From: Jaltomata sinuosa
Lineage: Eukaryota > Streptophyta > Magnoliopsida > Solanales > Solanaceae
DNA length: 64,000 nucleotides
NCBI GenBank assembly: GCA_003996215.1
Contig: QJPP01005238.1
Coordinates: forward strand, 24,815-88,814
Reading direction: 5' to 3'
Below the pieces are notes generated by a model. It saw nothing but the letters and a program-made list of their open reading frames with translations, was not told the DNA's origin and made no database searches. Numbering within the stretch: the first letter of the stretch is position 1; each line of letters starts with the position of its first letter. The position numbers and the translations under genes were made by a program. Below, one piece after another: positions 46,738 to 58,953 of this stretch.

Positions 46738-49329
46738 ACAGAGTTCAAGTGATCTAGGGTGTCTATGAAGTCATGTTTAGTAGAGTCTTTCTTATGGGTG
46801 TGTTGTCCACCACACTTATAATCAAGAGGCTACAGGGCATTTAGGAAATGTTTCCCTTCTTTCATACTCCAAATTGTATAGTTGAACTATTCCTTAGGAA
46901 GCGTATACATATTCTTATGTTTTTACAATTCCTTCAATCATGCCTCATCTTTGAGGTGGCGATAACAGTTAAGTTCAGATTCCTATTAGTGAGATGCTCT
47001 CAGATAGAGTCATCAAAAAAGTTAAGAGACTGCACAAGGGCTTGAGAGGAGCCCAGTAGTGCATTAAGTCTATTGATTCAAAGGTATGTACCTCTTTCAC
47101 TCGCGCAAGGTGAGCTTATAATAGAATGTGTTCTCAGACCCTCTTCAGGAAATGGTGCCTTAGCTAAAAGGTATGGTTCCCTAAGCACTTGGATAATATA
47201 GTCACTCAAGAGATAGCAAGAATTGGGCTGTTATGATTCATAAGTAGCAGAATGACCCTAGATCTAGGTGAAGAAGATCCTTGAATGGTAGAAAGGTAGA
47301 TGTGTACCCAGAGTAGTATGTTTTTGCATTATAGTTAAAGATTCCATGGTGCTATGCGTGACTTGTTTAGAATTCCTGGGTTGTTATTTATGGAGAAGGC
47401 TAGGTATATATTAGATGGTGTTCTTAGAGATAAATTCAAGAGATTATAGGTAGACAATGTTGAAGTCCCATAGTGTGGTTTTTTATTCAGTTGATTTGGA
47501 TGGATTTGAACTTAGAGATGTGATGTTAGTGGATGAAGAAGTGAAGGTCAGATTGCTAAGTGTTAGAAGAGATGATTAGGTATGCCAATGATAGTATGAG
47601 TCTTCTCGTGATAGCCTTAAGGATAAATAGGAAGCTAAGAGATGCCTCAGAAGAAGAGCTAGCGAGGGATTAGCATCTTCAGTTATAGCCTATCAAGGAG
47701 AGTTTAGCATCCAAGAGTACAGTGATACCCAACCTTACAAGGGGTAATTGATTTTGGCCTAGATGGGAGAGAGATCCGTAGACCTATAAGGGTGGCTTTC
47801 GAGCTAAGGGGGAGATGATAGAATGAAGAACTGAGTCAAGCCTTGCGACTCAACTAGTATAAAATTCTATAAAGGGCTATGATGGGATATCGACCCAGTC
47901 TTATTCCAGTGGATTTCCTAGCACTTCAGTCAAAATGATACTATAATCAGATGTATTTATGCCATACTCATAAACAAGTTCATGCACTTCATACATATTC
48001 ATGTTTATGCTCAACTCCTAGAACAAACAGAAATTTGCTCCAGACAATGATTCGAGTTTTACTCTACGATTCTATGAATCCCAGCTTTATGACATGAGAC
48101 TCATTATATATGTAAACTCATGTTTCACAGTATGCTCAGTTCTATGTACTCAGTTCAGTCCTCAAGATATGCCTTAATGGCTAATGAAATCATGCTACAT
48201 CATGCATATGCTCAAACCAGATTTATTAAGCAATTTGTATTGATGATTTGCTTACTCTAACCATGCTTCATATGTCCAGAATATGAGACGCTCAGGCCTT
48301 TACACTTGACTTCTCAGATCTCACCTTGAGTGGCTAAATCATGCTAAGTACAAGTCAAGACTGATCAGTATTCTTTCATGCGTGATGCTCATGTTCCCAC
48401 TTTAATCCTTCAGTGATATTGGCCTATGTTGTCACAGGTGTTAGTTGATGGAGCTAAGTAGTAGATTAGATGGGAAGTATTGGATTTTCTCTATGATGTA
48501 TTGGTTCTACCTTATATTGTAAGTGTGGGAAAATGTGAGGTAAGGATTATTCCTATGAAACAATTAGATGAGGAATTTTGGAATATTTCTTTGTAGAAGT
48601 TCTTGAAGTTGCAACTTCTAGTTATGCTAGGGGAGAGGAGAAGTCTCAGATAGTGTTAGTTATAAAGAAGACATAAGATGATCATAGTGATATACTTCAA
48701 TGTTGTGATGGAAAACATGTGGGTCTTTGCCTTGGGCGACTAGTGGCCCATTGATTAGAACTCAAGGTTAGTTGATTTTCGTGATAAGAAGGAATATCAT
48801 TCTTGGGAGATAACTCTAGATGCAAGAGATTTAGTCGAGATAGGCTTGAACATGGTGAAAGTAAGTAGTTAGACTCATACCATAGCATTTATATTTGCAT
48901 TGATGAGACTTTAAGTTGCAAAAGGTAAGCATGGTATTCAGAGAAGTTGGTGTAGTTAAAAAGGGTGTTCCTAAGCTTAAAACTTGTCGACTGTATTGTG
49001 TAACACAGGAATAGTCTTGTGTTTTCTCCCTACTTAGAGTGCTCATAATTTATGTCCAATAGCTTCAGCTAGCAAGATAGTAGACCCCTCATATCAGATT
49101 AATTCATACCTACCGATAATCATTCTTAAGGCCAGAAGACCCTAAGTTTAGTTCAGTCTATGATAGTAAGCTCAGTATAGAAGGGAATAGTTTTCTTGTA
49201 CAATTACTCCTCTCAGTTTTATGTTCCTTTCAGTTGACTATGATTTCTAAAAATGCATTCCTTCTTTATAAGTTTCAATTAAATCCCTACTCTCACTCGA
49301 GAATAGTTATCATGTTGGATATTCAGTTT
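46738..49329 (+). pseudogene. E4 internal region, heavily decayed, possible gag trace
   Basis: No frame longer than 71 codons that looks real. ATGCCTCATCTTTGAGG at 46940 followed by GAGATGCTCTCAG recalls the start of Gag in plant gypsy elements (MPPRR… then RMLSQ), and a charged stretch near 47620-47680 could be the region before a zinc knuckle. Protease, RT and integrase motifs are not visible. The identification of gag is tentative; the rest is simply unassigned element interior. Confidence 0.35.
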
Positions 49330-49605
49330 CAGATGAGTCTCATGTGTTGCAGTGGGATTCAGTTCAATTGGATGAGGGTTTAGCCTTTTTTGAGGAACCG
49401 ACAGCTATTTTGGCCAGAGATGTCAGGAGATTGAGGTCTCGAGAGATCCCAGTTGATAAGGTTCAGTGGAGGCACCGTCCAGTCGAGGAGGCTACCTGGG
49501 AGACTTAGAGAGATATGCGGGATCAGTATCCGCAGCTATTTTAGCCTTCAGGTACCCCCTTGACCTTGACTTTCGAAGATGAAAGTCCTTTTTAGTAGTG
49601 AATGA
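49330..49605 (+). pseudogene. Tail of a chromovirus pol directly upstream of E5's 5' LTR
   Basis: This 276-bp stretch matches 57678-57949 at about 95%: DESHVLQWDSVQLDEGLAFF, then the chromodomain-like end with WRHRPVEEATWET and the leader to the LTR. It keeps CAG where the downstream copy has TAG at the start of the chromodomain core, but shares the TAG after WET. It proves that another E5-type body once lay upstream of this LTR. Its left border with E4 sequence is abrupt (CAGTTT/CAGATGAG). Confidence 0.85.
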
Positions 49606-50493
49606 TGTAATGACCCTTCCGGTTATTTCCACGTATACGTTTTCCTTAAACTGTTAGAGCTTGTTTGTAGAGGCCCCAAGTCACTTAAGGCTCGTTAGGA
49701 CAGGTATTTCGGTGTTGGGTCCATTTGTTTGGTCGCATTATAAGTTTTGAAGCCAAGCAAGTCGGCAAAAGTAATCGGAAGATCTTTAACAAATTTCCTG
49801 AACTTTGGGTAAAATGTCTCTGGGCTTTTCTCCCAATATATAAAGAGTTAGAAGTCCTCCAAAATACCAAATCGAAGGTCTATGAGTCTAGTTTACAATA
49901 CATAAAACCTCACGTCCAACTGATCTCGGAGTAAAAAGTTATGACTGTTTTACCGCGGACTGTCTGGCAGAAAACGGGTTGCGAACCGGGTCGCAAATCG
50001 GGTCGGGTTAAACTCGATTTAAGCCTCAACTTCACGTTTTAAAACGCCATTTCAGTTCTGAAATGGTGATAAAACATAAGGGAGGATCCCGAGAGAGTTC
50101 TTGAGTATCAAAATCGTGCGTTGCTGAATTGCGAGTCTAGATTTAAGTATTTTATTAACATCGCGTGTATTTAAAAATATTTTATTTAAAAGTTGAATTT
50201 GGTAAAAATTATATTATTATCACCTTTTCAAAATATTTTAAAGGTTTATGGAAAATATTTTTGATACGATATAATTGTATATGTATTTATTTTATAAGGT
50301 TTTTATACATTGTAATATTTTAACGGAGATAGTAAATTTAGTTGTGTTGAAAATTATTATTATAATATAGTAGGTTTTGTTTGAAATAATTTTCTATGAA
50401 TTATGGTATATTTAAAATATTATATTTATTTTACCACGAACTTATGCAATACCTGAATATATACGTATTGGGGAATGAATATCTTGGTGCCAC

Positions 50494-50517
50494 CTTTACC
50501 TCCACGTGAAAGTGGAG
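50494..50517 (+). other. U3 hairpin in E5 5' LTR
   Basis: CTTTACCTCC-ACGT-GAAAGTGGAG, imperfect stem; a shorter perfect stem CCTCCAC/GTGGAGG is also possible. Confidence 0.55.
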
Positions 50518-50602
50518 GGAGTGGACACCATGACCATACAGTGTTGGTGGCACTTTCTCAATTGAATAAAATCAATTGTGAAATGATTCACTTAGTGCTG
50601 GG

Positions 50603-50613
50603 TATATATAAAA
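50603..50613 (+). promoter_or_regulatory. TATA box of E5 5' LTR
   Basis: TATATATAAAA about 1 kb into the LTR, 86 bp after the hairpin; transcription of the element would start just downstream. Confidence 0.65.
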
Positions 50614-52845
50614 CCCACTTTACACCATCTTGTCCAAAGGCAACTTTGGTAATGTACATATGAACTTATTACGTGAGGAGTATTGTGAGAGGAAAACTTT
50701 TTGTTAATTATTCAATTTCTGAAAAGAAAATCAATTATCTACGTCAAGTTATTCAAGCCCAAATCCGATTCTGATCTAGTTTTAGATTTTCTCGAAGTGG
50801 TTCGAGCTTGGACATCATCTTAGCAGCTTGTCATCGGACGACAGGTAGGTTACGGTTTATTTTCCCTAGACTCCGCATATATAGAATAAAATTGTATTAA
50901 TGGGCATCCTTGGGTTGGATTATTAGGTTGGCACCACAGACCTCGATCGCTTTATTCATGTCCGCCTACTTTTGTTCCTCCGTTGCTTGTAGTATTTGCC
51001 GATATATTTTATTTACCCTTGTGGTCCTGTGAGGCCTTGTTGACTCTGGAACATAGAAGGTCGGATTTTGGGAATGTCCGCGAGTCCCGGGCATAGAATT
51101 ATCCTTCTAGGCTGGTTATGCTTGCTGAGTAGCTGTGGGCCTGTGCAGGGTCGATAGGTTGATTGTGAGCTGCTGGGCAACTATTGTGTGTGATCATACC
51201 ATTTCCATGCATATAAAGAGGTTTTATCCATGTTTTACTATGGTTTTGGCTTCGGGTCTACTGGCACTATTTTCTAAACCTTGCATGGCCCGGGGGGGCC
51301 ATTTTGATGGAAATAATTTGGAAATGGTTTGATTTAAACTTGTGAATATTCTTGGGTAAAAGAAAGTAAAATTATGATTTAAATCACCAGTTTTACGATT
51401 AACGCTAGACTCGGCAGGGCCGGAGTGCTAGTTGAGTTTTCTTGTTATTTGAGATGATTTTTTAGCCTCGGTCGGACCGAGCACCTGAGATGAATTTCTA
51501 TTGTTTAGACCCGGTTATGCCCGGGCACCCTTGGAGGGGTTTTTGAGACATTTTCCTACTACTTTAGTCCTGGACCTGGGCATTGCATATTCGAGACTGG
51601 GTCTCTATCTTGATACCGGACTTGCTTCCGGACGACATGTGTTGATACTGAGTTTTAGTATGGGGTCTGGGACCTCCATGGACCTTGCCAGTCCGGGCCA
51701 GGGGCTTAACGGGTTGCCAGTGCGGAGGAGAGTATATCGGTGGAGGGGGAGTAGAGGTATAACGGGCAGTGTCTTGCCATGGAACCTACTCTGCTGGAAC
51801 CGGATCGGCCGTCGGAGGAGGTACATACAGAGATAAACCATTTACTAGAGATCCTATGCATCATATGCATTCATTGTTTGAGGCTCCACCCTGTTTGTTG
51901 TTTGTGATTGTACGCCCGGTAGTGGGAATGCCGGAAGGGTTGTTTGTTTTTCACTGTTTGTGTTCCTCGTTGTATGGGCGGCCGTGGGGGACCTGTAGGT
52001 AATAATTTGCTATTTACTTACAGAATTGGTTCTATATTATGATAAGTAATGAGATGGTATGATAGTTGAGTTTGATGCATGTCTCTGAGCATGCTATTAT
52101 TACTCTTTCTCTCTCTTCTAACTCTCGAGGTTCTGTATAACGCCGTCCATTTCATAAACTTATTTTGTATACACTGTTGTTGCAAGGACCCCAGGTGCGT
52201 TATTTCTTACTTTCACCTGTGCCTATGGTGTGTATATTCTGCTTACTAGCCTCCTATGTGGTTCTGTTGATTTCCCTCTGGGCTAGTTCCTGTGTACCTT
52301 TCGTTGATTTCTGTGACTACTTGCTTCTATTCTGTCTATTATTGCGCTTTTATCTTATATGTGCCCAGTCGGCCTATGATACCTACTGGGTACCTTATGC
52401 TTCGCATTTGGTGATCACCCTACCCCCTGCATCTTTGGGTGCAGATCCTAGCGTGGGCCATCGCCGTTAGATCGTTGTGATTCATGCTTGGAGATCTGTT
52501 GGGAACTACTTCAGACTGAGGGTAAGCTCTTGGCGATCGGAGCTTAGCTTTAGGTTATCTTTTGCTTCATGTACTCTATTACCATTCAGAGACATCTGTA
52601 TATATAGTTTTGGTTTATTTGCACTCCATGTATGTAGTTTGGCTCTATACTATGATACCAGGTCTTGGGGTTTGGTTTAGTTTCCGCATATGTATGTATT
52701 TATAGTCCTTTTATCTGTTCTCTTCATCTTGTTCTCTTATTTGTTAGATAGTAGCCCATTATTAACTGTTCTGGACTACGGGGATTGGTTCACCTACCGG
52801 GGGTTGTAGGTGCCATCATGACCGAGAAATTGGGTCATGACAACT

Positions 52846-52857
52846 TGGTATCAGAGC
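52846..52857 (+). other. E5 primer binding site (initiator tRNA-Met)
   Basis: TGGTATCAGAGC three bases after the LTR end TGACA. Confidence 0.92.
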
Positions 52858-53055
52858 GTTAGGTTCACCGGTGTCATCGGTATATGAGCCAATGTCTAGT
52901 AGAGTCCTGCGGATTGGGGCGGAGACGTCCGTACTCAATCTTTGGGAGGCTACAGTGACATTTTAGGAAATTTGACTCTTTCATTGCTTCTGTGTCGTGC
53001 GTGGAACCCTTGAAGTTTCTGTAAATCTCATTTGTTCTACTTCATCCTTCCGCAG

Positions 53056-54430
53056 ATGGTTCGTACGAGATCATCGGCATCACGCGGGGATGAGCCTCCC
53101 GCTCCAGCACCAGCTCCAGTGCCAGCTCCAGCGCCAGCTCCAGCGCCAGCTCCAGCGCCAGCTCCAGCACCAGCTCCAGTGCCCACTTCTGTGCCAGCTC
53201 CAGCCGCAGCTCAGTCTCCAGATATTCGGGGATTACTATTACAGCTTTTGGGTGTGATTGGAGAGCGGCCTTCTGAGGTAGCGCAGACATCCGCTCAGGG
53301 GGCAGCCCTGGGTGCATAGAGCTCAGGAGCGCAGCCTGCTACTATGGCTCCCTGTGCGGAGGTCATTCTGGTTCCATCTGTTGCACAGCCTCTTGCTCCT
53401 CGCCCAGTTATGACAGAGTCAGAGCAGAAGGCGTTGGGTAGGTTTTTGAGGTTAGCACCTCCGAGGTTTGCTGGTACTTCTAGACAGGATCCACATGACT
53501 TTATTACTACCTGTGAGGAGATGTTGTATCATTTGGGTTTGTTGGAGACTCACGGGGTTGGTTATACTACCTATCAGTTGAAGGGCCCAGCGAAGTTATG
53601 GTGGAGGGCCCAGGTTGCTTGTAGACCACCGTCGTCACCTCCTTTGACCTGGTCTGAGTTTTATGAGGCCTTTATGGCCAAGTTCCTACCCCATAGTGAT
53701 CGGGAGCGTCGCAGGGAGCAGTTTACTCACCTTGTGCAGGGGTCTATGACTATCTCGGAGTATGAGACCCGCTTTCATCAGCTAGCACCGTTCGGAGCTA
53801 TGATCATTCCTACCGAGGCTGATAGGATTCGCAGATTTGTATGGGGTTTGAGGCCAGAGATCAGCCAGCCAGCTGAGATATTGATTGCCAGTGGTCGGTC
53901 ATTCCAGGCTATTGTAGACTATGCCCGCACTATGGAGGACCTACAACGACATGATCAGGGGTCCAGAGATAAGAGGCCCCGATATCAGGGTGTCTATAGT
54001 GGTTCCAGATATAGTGGTAGAGGTCCTGGCCAGTGGAGCCGGAGTTATCAGCCACAACAGTACCAGGGTCAGTCCAGCCGACCGGTCCAGGCGTCCCTTC
54101 AGACTTTCGGTAGTACCCAGTTCGAGCAAGGTCAAAGCAGCCATCAGGGCTATGGCGGCCAATCTTCGAGGGGTACAGTTTCTAGGGCATTAGGCCGTGG
54201 TGGTTATGCGGGATCTGTTGGTTCATCTCGACCGAGTAGGCCGCCAGGGGCTTGTTTTACTTGTGGTGTTATCGGTCATTTTGCTAGAGATTGCCCTCAG
54301 CAGGGTACAGTTCAGTTGGCCGAGCCTTTACGAGTAGTTCAGCCCCCAGCTAGAGGGGGTGGTCGTCAGAGTAGAGGTGGTGCTCCACGCGGCAGAGCAA
54401 GTGGTAGGGATGGCGGTCGGGTAGGTGGAG
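53056..54430 (+). pseudogene. gag: E5 gag, one in-frame stop
   Basis: Starts ATGGTTCGTACGAGATC (53056). Residues ~16-55 are a Pro-Ala array absent from the gags of E2 and E3. A TAG at 53317 is the only interruption; from 53344 the frame is open for 526 codons and runs into protease. Capsid motifs FITTCEEMLYHLGLLETHG, LKGPAKLWWRAQ, FYEAFMAKFL, FHQLAPFGAMI; Gly/Ser/Gln-rich linker; zinc knuckle CFTCGVIGHFARDC (C-X2-C-X4-H-X4-C, 54253-54294) with all ligands. Gag packages RNA and forms the particle. It is fused in frame to pol, as usual in Tekay-type elements. Confidence 0.88.
53101..53210 (+). repeat. 12-bp/6-bp minisatellite coding Pro-Ala in E5 gag
   Basis: GCTCCAGC(A/G)CCA units in tandem, interrupted near the end by CCCACTTCTGTG. 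Confidence 0.9.
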
Positions 54431-54926
54431 GTCGTCGTCAGTTTTACGCGGTCCCTAGGAGACCAGAAGCAGAGGCCTCAGATGTTGTGATTACAGGTAC
54501 GATTTCTGTGTGCCATCAGTCTGCTATGACTTTATTTGATCCTGGATCCACTTGTTCATATGTATCTGCCTACTTTTTGCCTTGTTTGGGGTTGGCTAGT
54601 GAGCCATTATCTGTTCATGTTTCTGTTTCGACCCCAGTAGGAGATTCTTTAGTAGTGGATCGGATTGTGAGATCTTGTATGCTATCTATTGGTGATTCAG
54701 AGACTTGGGGTGACTTGATGATTCTTGATATGCTAGATTTTGATGTGATACTGGGCATGGACTGGTTATCCCCTCACCGTGTGGTTTTGGATTGTTATGC
54801 CAAGACCATTACCATAGCTGTGCCCGGTGTATCCCGGTTGTGTGGCAGGGTTCTGTTAGCCATGCACCATCTGGGATCATCTCTTGTCTTCGAGCTAGGA
54901 AGTTTATTTCCCGTGGGTGTTTAGCT
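54431..54926 (+). pseudogene. E5 protease domain
   Basis: Retropepsin-like domain continuing gag's frame. Active site LFDPGSTCSYVSAYF at 54535-54580, WGDLMILDMLDFDVILGMDW at 54703-54765. Near 54833 one C is missing from the CCCC run of the other copies, which shifts the frame and leads to a stop at 54925. The domain itself precedes the shift and looks complete. Confidence 0.85.
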
Positions 54927-55720
54927 TATCTAGCATATGTCCGAGATGTTAGTGCTGACCCTACTTCTCCTGAGTCTGTTCCTGTGGTTAGAGACTTCCT
55001 CGATATGTTTCCTACCGACCTGCCAGGCCTTCCACCTGAGAGAGATATTGATTTCGCTATTGAGCTAGAGCCGGGCACTAGGCCCATTTCTATTTCTCCT
55101 TATCGTATGGCTCCTGCTGAGTTGAGGGAGCTTAAGGAGCAGCTCTAGGATCTGTTAGCTAAGGGGTTTATTAGACCTAGTGTGTCACCTTGGGGTGCTC
55201 CTGTTCTCTTCGTGAAGAAGAAGGATGGGTCGATGCGCATGTATATTGATTATCGGCAGCTGAATAGGGTGACAGTGAAGAATAGGTATCCGATGCCGAG
55301 GATTGATGATTTGTTTGACCAGCTTCAGGGTTTAGTCGTGTTTTCGAAGATTGATTTGAGGTCTGGCTACCATCAGTTGAGGATTAGGGCGGAGGACATC
55401 CCTAAGACAGCATTCAAGACACGTTATGGCCATTATGAGTTCCTGGTGATGTCTTTTGGGTTGACTAATGCCCCCGCAGCCTTTATGAACTTGATGCACA
55501 GGGTTCTTGGCCCGTATTTGGACTCATTTGTGATAGTTTTTATAGACGACATCTTGGTATACTCGCGTAGTAGAAATGAGCATGAGCAGCACTTGAGGGT
55601 TATACTCCAGACTTTGAGAGATCATCGGCTTTATGCCAAGTTCTCAAAGTGCGAGTTTTGGCTTGAGTCAGTTGCATTCCTAGGGCACGTGGTGTCTAAG
55701 GATGGGATTAGGGTGATCGC
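54840..55720 (+). pseudogene. pol: E5 reverse transcriptase
   Basis: Resumes in the shifted frame at WQGSVSHAPSG. A TAG at 55146 stands for a Gln codon just before the RT fingers. RT then stays open: APVLFVKKKDGSMRM, YIDYRQLNRVTVKNRYPMP, LRSGYHQLRIRAEDIPK, FGLTNAPAAFM, and the catalytic FIDD at 55539-55550, then FSKCEFWLESVAFLGH. All three catalytic Asp positions appear present. The frame is lost at about 55712 in an indel-rich patch. Confidence 0.88.
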
Positions 55721-56842
55721 GGAAAGAATTTTCAGGGCGGTTGTGAGTGGCCCTAGACTCTATTGTTACTTGAGGTTCGTAGCTTATTGGGTAGCGGTAC
55801 TAGCAGACGGTTCGTATGAGGATTTTTTCTTCCATAGCAGCACCCTGTGACTATGGGCGACTGGAAGGATGTCCGCATTTCAGTGGTGGATCAGAAGTGT
55901 GAGGATAGCTTCCGAGGCTAAGGCCTTATGACTTCAGCTCCAGTTTTGACTTTGCCGGTTGAGGGTCAAGAAGCTTCTCCGTGTATTGTGATGCCTTCGG
56001 GTTGGTCTGGTTGTGTGTTGATGGCAGCAGGGTCGCAGAGTACATATAAAGTCGGGCAGCTGAAGGTTCACGGAGCGCAACTACCCCACCATGACTTAGA
56101 GTTGGCGGCAGTAGTTTTCGCGCTCAAGATCTGGAGGCATTACTTATATGGAGTTCACTGTGATATCTTCACCGATCACCGTAGTCTTCAGTATATCACG
56201 AGTCAGTGGGAGTTGAACTCGAGACAGAGGAGTTGGGTCGAGTTACTGAAGGACTATGACTTCACTATTCTGTATCATCCGGGCAAGGCAAACGTGGTAG
56301 CGGATGCCTTGAGCCGGAAGTCGATGAGTATGGGTAGCCTAGCTTCTCTTTCAGTTTCAGAACGACCGTTGGCCTGGGACATCCAGTCCTTGGCTAACCG
56401 TTTGGTTAGGCTTGACTTGTCGGATCCTAGCAGAGTTCTCGCCAGTGTTGAGGTTTGTTCTACTTTGATTGATCAGATTCAGAGCCGTCAGTTTGAGGAT
56501 CAGCAGTTGTGTGACCTTCGTGACCGGGTTGTTCAGGGTGAGACCAGTCAGGCTACTCTAGATTCAGATGGGGTTTTGAGGTTTGATAGTCGCCTTTGTG
56601 TTCCGAGGATTAGTGATTTGATTCAGTTGATACTTCATGAGGCACATTGTACTAGATACTCCATTCACCCTGGCACAGCAAAGATGTATAGAGACTTGAG
56701 ACAGCTTTACTGGTGGAGTGGTATGAAGCAGGATATAGCAGAGTTCGTGTCTCGGTGCTTGAACTGCCAGCAGGTTAAGTTCGAGCACATGAGACCTGGT
56801 GGTTTGATGCAGCGACTTCCCATTCCTGAGTGGAAGTGGTAA
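55721..56842 (+). pseudogene. pol: E5 RNase H and integrase zinc domain
   Basis: The RT connection and first part of RNase H (55721-56060) contain several 1-base indels; the catalytic VYCDASG segment is out of frame. From about 56070 it is open: HDLELAAVVFALKIWRHYLYG, FTDHRSLQYI (RNase H), ADALSRK, then the integrase HHCC zinc domain with HEAHCTRYSIHPG and CLNCQQVK at 56640-56790, ending PIPEWKW with TAA at 56840 where relatives have an acidic codon. Confidence 0.87.
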
Positions 56843-57390
56843 GGGATTACTATGGACTTCGTTGCTGGTTTGCCTCGTACTTCTCATGGGTTTGATTCCA
56901 TATGGGTGATTGTTGATAGGCTGACTAAGTCAGCACATTTCTTGCCGGTTCAGACTTCTTATGGTGCAGAGAGGTTAGCTCAGATCTACCTTCGTGAGAT
57001 TGTTCGGTTGCATGGAGTCCCAGCTTCTATCATTTCAGACCACGGCACTCAGTTCACATCTCAGTTCTGGAGGGCTATTCAGCGAGATTTGGGTACAGAG
57101 GTTCATCTTAGTACCGCTTTCCACCCTCAGACAGATGGCCAGTCCGAGAGGACCATTCAGATTCTGGAGGACATGCTTCGGGCCTGTGTTCTTGACTTTG
57201 GAGGTTCTTGGATCAGTTTGTTCCCTTGGCAGAGTTTGCTTATAATAACAGCTTCCATTCGAGTATCGGCATGGCACCTTTTGAGGCTTTGTATGACAGG
57301 CATTGCAGATCACCGGTAGGTTGGTTTGATGGTTTTAGTGCTGGGCCACAGAGCACAGATTTGCTTCGAGATTCCTTAGACCGAGTTTGA
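56843..57390 (+). pseudogene. pol: E5 integrase catalytic core
   Basis: DDE integrase that would insert the cDNA. MDFVAGLP carries the first Asp (56855), IISDHGTQFTSQFW the second, and TDGQSERTIQ the Glu; spacing is compatible with D-D-35-E. A frameshift near 57225 moves the frame (LAEFAYNNSFHSSIGMAPFE continues it), and a TGA at 57388 follows. Catalytic residues are intact but the chain is broken. Confidence 0.88.
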
Positions 57391-57888
57391 GTGATTCAGG
57401 ACAGACTTCGGGCAGCTCAGAGCAGGCAAAAGAGTTATGATGATCGTAGGCTTCGTGCCTTGGAGTTTAGTGTCGGTGACTTGGTGTTTCTCCGTGTATC
57501 GCCCATGAAGGGCATGATGAGATTTGGTAGGCGGGGCAAGCTTAGCCCGAGGTACATTGGGCCATTTGAGATTCTTCAGAGGGTTGGTGGCGTTGCCTAT
57601 CAGCTAGCCTTGCCTCCGATGTTTTCAGCCATACATCCTGTATTTCATGTTTCGATGTTGCATCGGTATGTCCCAGATGAGTCTCATGTGTTGCAGTGGG
57701 ATTCAGTTCAATTGGATGAGGGTTTAGCCTTTTTTGAGGAACCGGCAGCTATTTTGGCCAGAGATGTCAGAAGATTGAGGTCTCGAGAGATTCCGGTTGT
57801 TAAGGTTTAGTGGAGGCACCATCCAGTCGAGGAGGCTGCCTGGGAAACTTAGAGAGATATGCGGGATCAGTATCTGCAGCTATTTTAG
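57391..57888 (+). pseudogene. E5 integrase C-terminus and chromodomain-like tail
   Basis: Open for 139 codons: AQSRQKSYDDRRLRALEF, GDLVFLRVSPMKGMMRFGRRGKL, YIGPFEILQRVGGVAYQL, HPVFHVSMLHRYVPD (the GPY/F module), then ILARDVRRLRSREIPVVKV. A TAG at 57808 precedes WRHHPVEEAAWET, the chromodomain core, itself followed by TAG. The tail places E5 among chromoviruses, probably Tekay/Del; such tails target integration to heterochromatin, which fits the surroundings. Confidence 0.83.
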
Positions 57889-58833
57889 CCTTCAGGTACC
57901 CCCTTGACCTTGACTTTCGAGGACGAAAGTCCTTTTTAGTAGTGGATGATGTAATGACCCTTCCGGTTATTTCCACGTATACGTTTTCCTTGAACCATTA
58001 GAGCTTGTTTGTAGTGGCCCCAAGTCACTTAAGGCTCGTCAGGACCGGTATTTTGGTGTTGGGTCCATTTGTTTGGTCGCATTATAAGTTTTGAAGCCAA
58101 GCAAGTCGGCAAAAGTAATCGGAAGATCTTTAACAAATTTCCTGAACTGGTAAAATGTCTCTGGGCTTTTCTCCCAATATATAAAGAGTTAGAAGTCCCC
58201 CGAAATACCAAATCGAAGTTCTACGAGTCTAGTTTCCAATGCACAAAACCTCACGTCCAACTGATCTCGGAGTAAAAAGTTATGACTGTTTTACCGCGGA
58301 CTGTCTGGCAGAAAACGGGTTGCGAACCGGGTCGCGAATCGGGTCGGGTTAAACTCGATTTAAGCCTCAACTTCACGTTTTAAAACGCCATTTCAGTTCG
58401 AAACAGTGATAAAACATAAGGGAGGATCCCGAGAGAGTTCTTGAGTATCAAAATCGTGCGTTGGTGAATTGCGAGTCTAGATTTAAGAATTTTATTAACA
58501 TCGCGTGTATTTGAAAATATTTTATTTAAAAGTTGAATTTGGTAAAAATTATATTATTATCACCTTTTCAAAATATTTTAAAGGTTTATGGAAAATATTT
58601 TTGATACGATATAATTGTATATGTATTTATTTTATAAGGTTTTTATACATTGTAATATTTTAACGGAGATAGTAAATTTAGTTGTGTTGAAAATTATTAT
58701 TATAATATAGTAGGTTTTGTTTGAAATAATTATCTATGAATTATGGTATATTTAAAATATTATATTTATTTTACCACGAACTTATACAGTACCCGAATAT
58801 ATACGTATTGGGGAATGAATATCTTGGTGCCAC

Positions 58834-58857
58834 CTCTACCTCCACATGGAAGTGGAG
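58834..58857 (+). other. U3 hairpin in E5 3' LTR
   Basis: CTCTACCTCC-ACAT-GGAAGTGGAG, stem with one mismatch and one G-T pair. Confidence 0.6.
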
Positions 58858-58942
58858 GGAGTGGACACCATGACCATACAGTGTTGGTGGCACTTTCTCA
58901 ATTGAATAAAATCAATTGTGAAATGATTCACTTAGTGCTGGG

Positions 58943-58953
58943 TATATATAAAA
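58943..58953 (+). promoter_or_regulatory. TATA box of E5 3' LTR
   Basis: TATATATAAAA at the same offset as in the 5' LTR. Confidence 0.65.

Larger units (their letters stand above)
49606..52842 (+). repeat. E5 5' LTR, 3.24 kb
   Basis: TGTAATGACCCTTCCGG to TGGGTCATGACA; colinear with 57950-61200. Contains hairpin 50494-50517 and TATATATAAA. No gene; hydrophobic open frames near 52165-52470 recur in other LTRs with different breaks. Confidence 0.9.

Noticed and set aside
53042..53317. Leu-Glu repeat frame on the minus strand
   Set aside because: Antisense translation of the Pro-Ala minisatellite in gag.
56564..56887. Minus-strand open frames over integrase (also 57035-57313)
   Set aside because: Shadows of the well-supported integrase on the plus strand.
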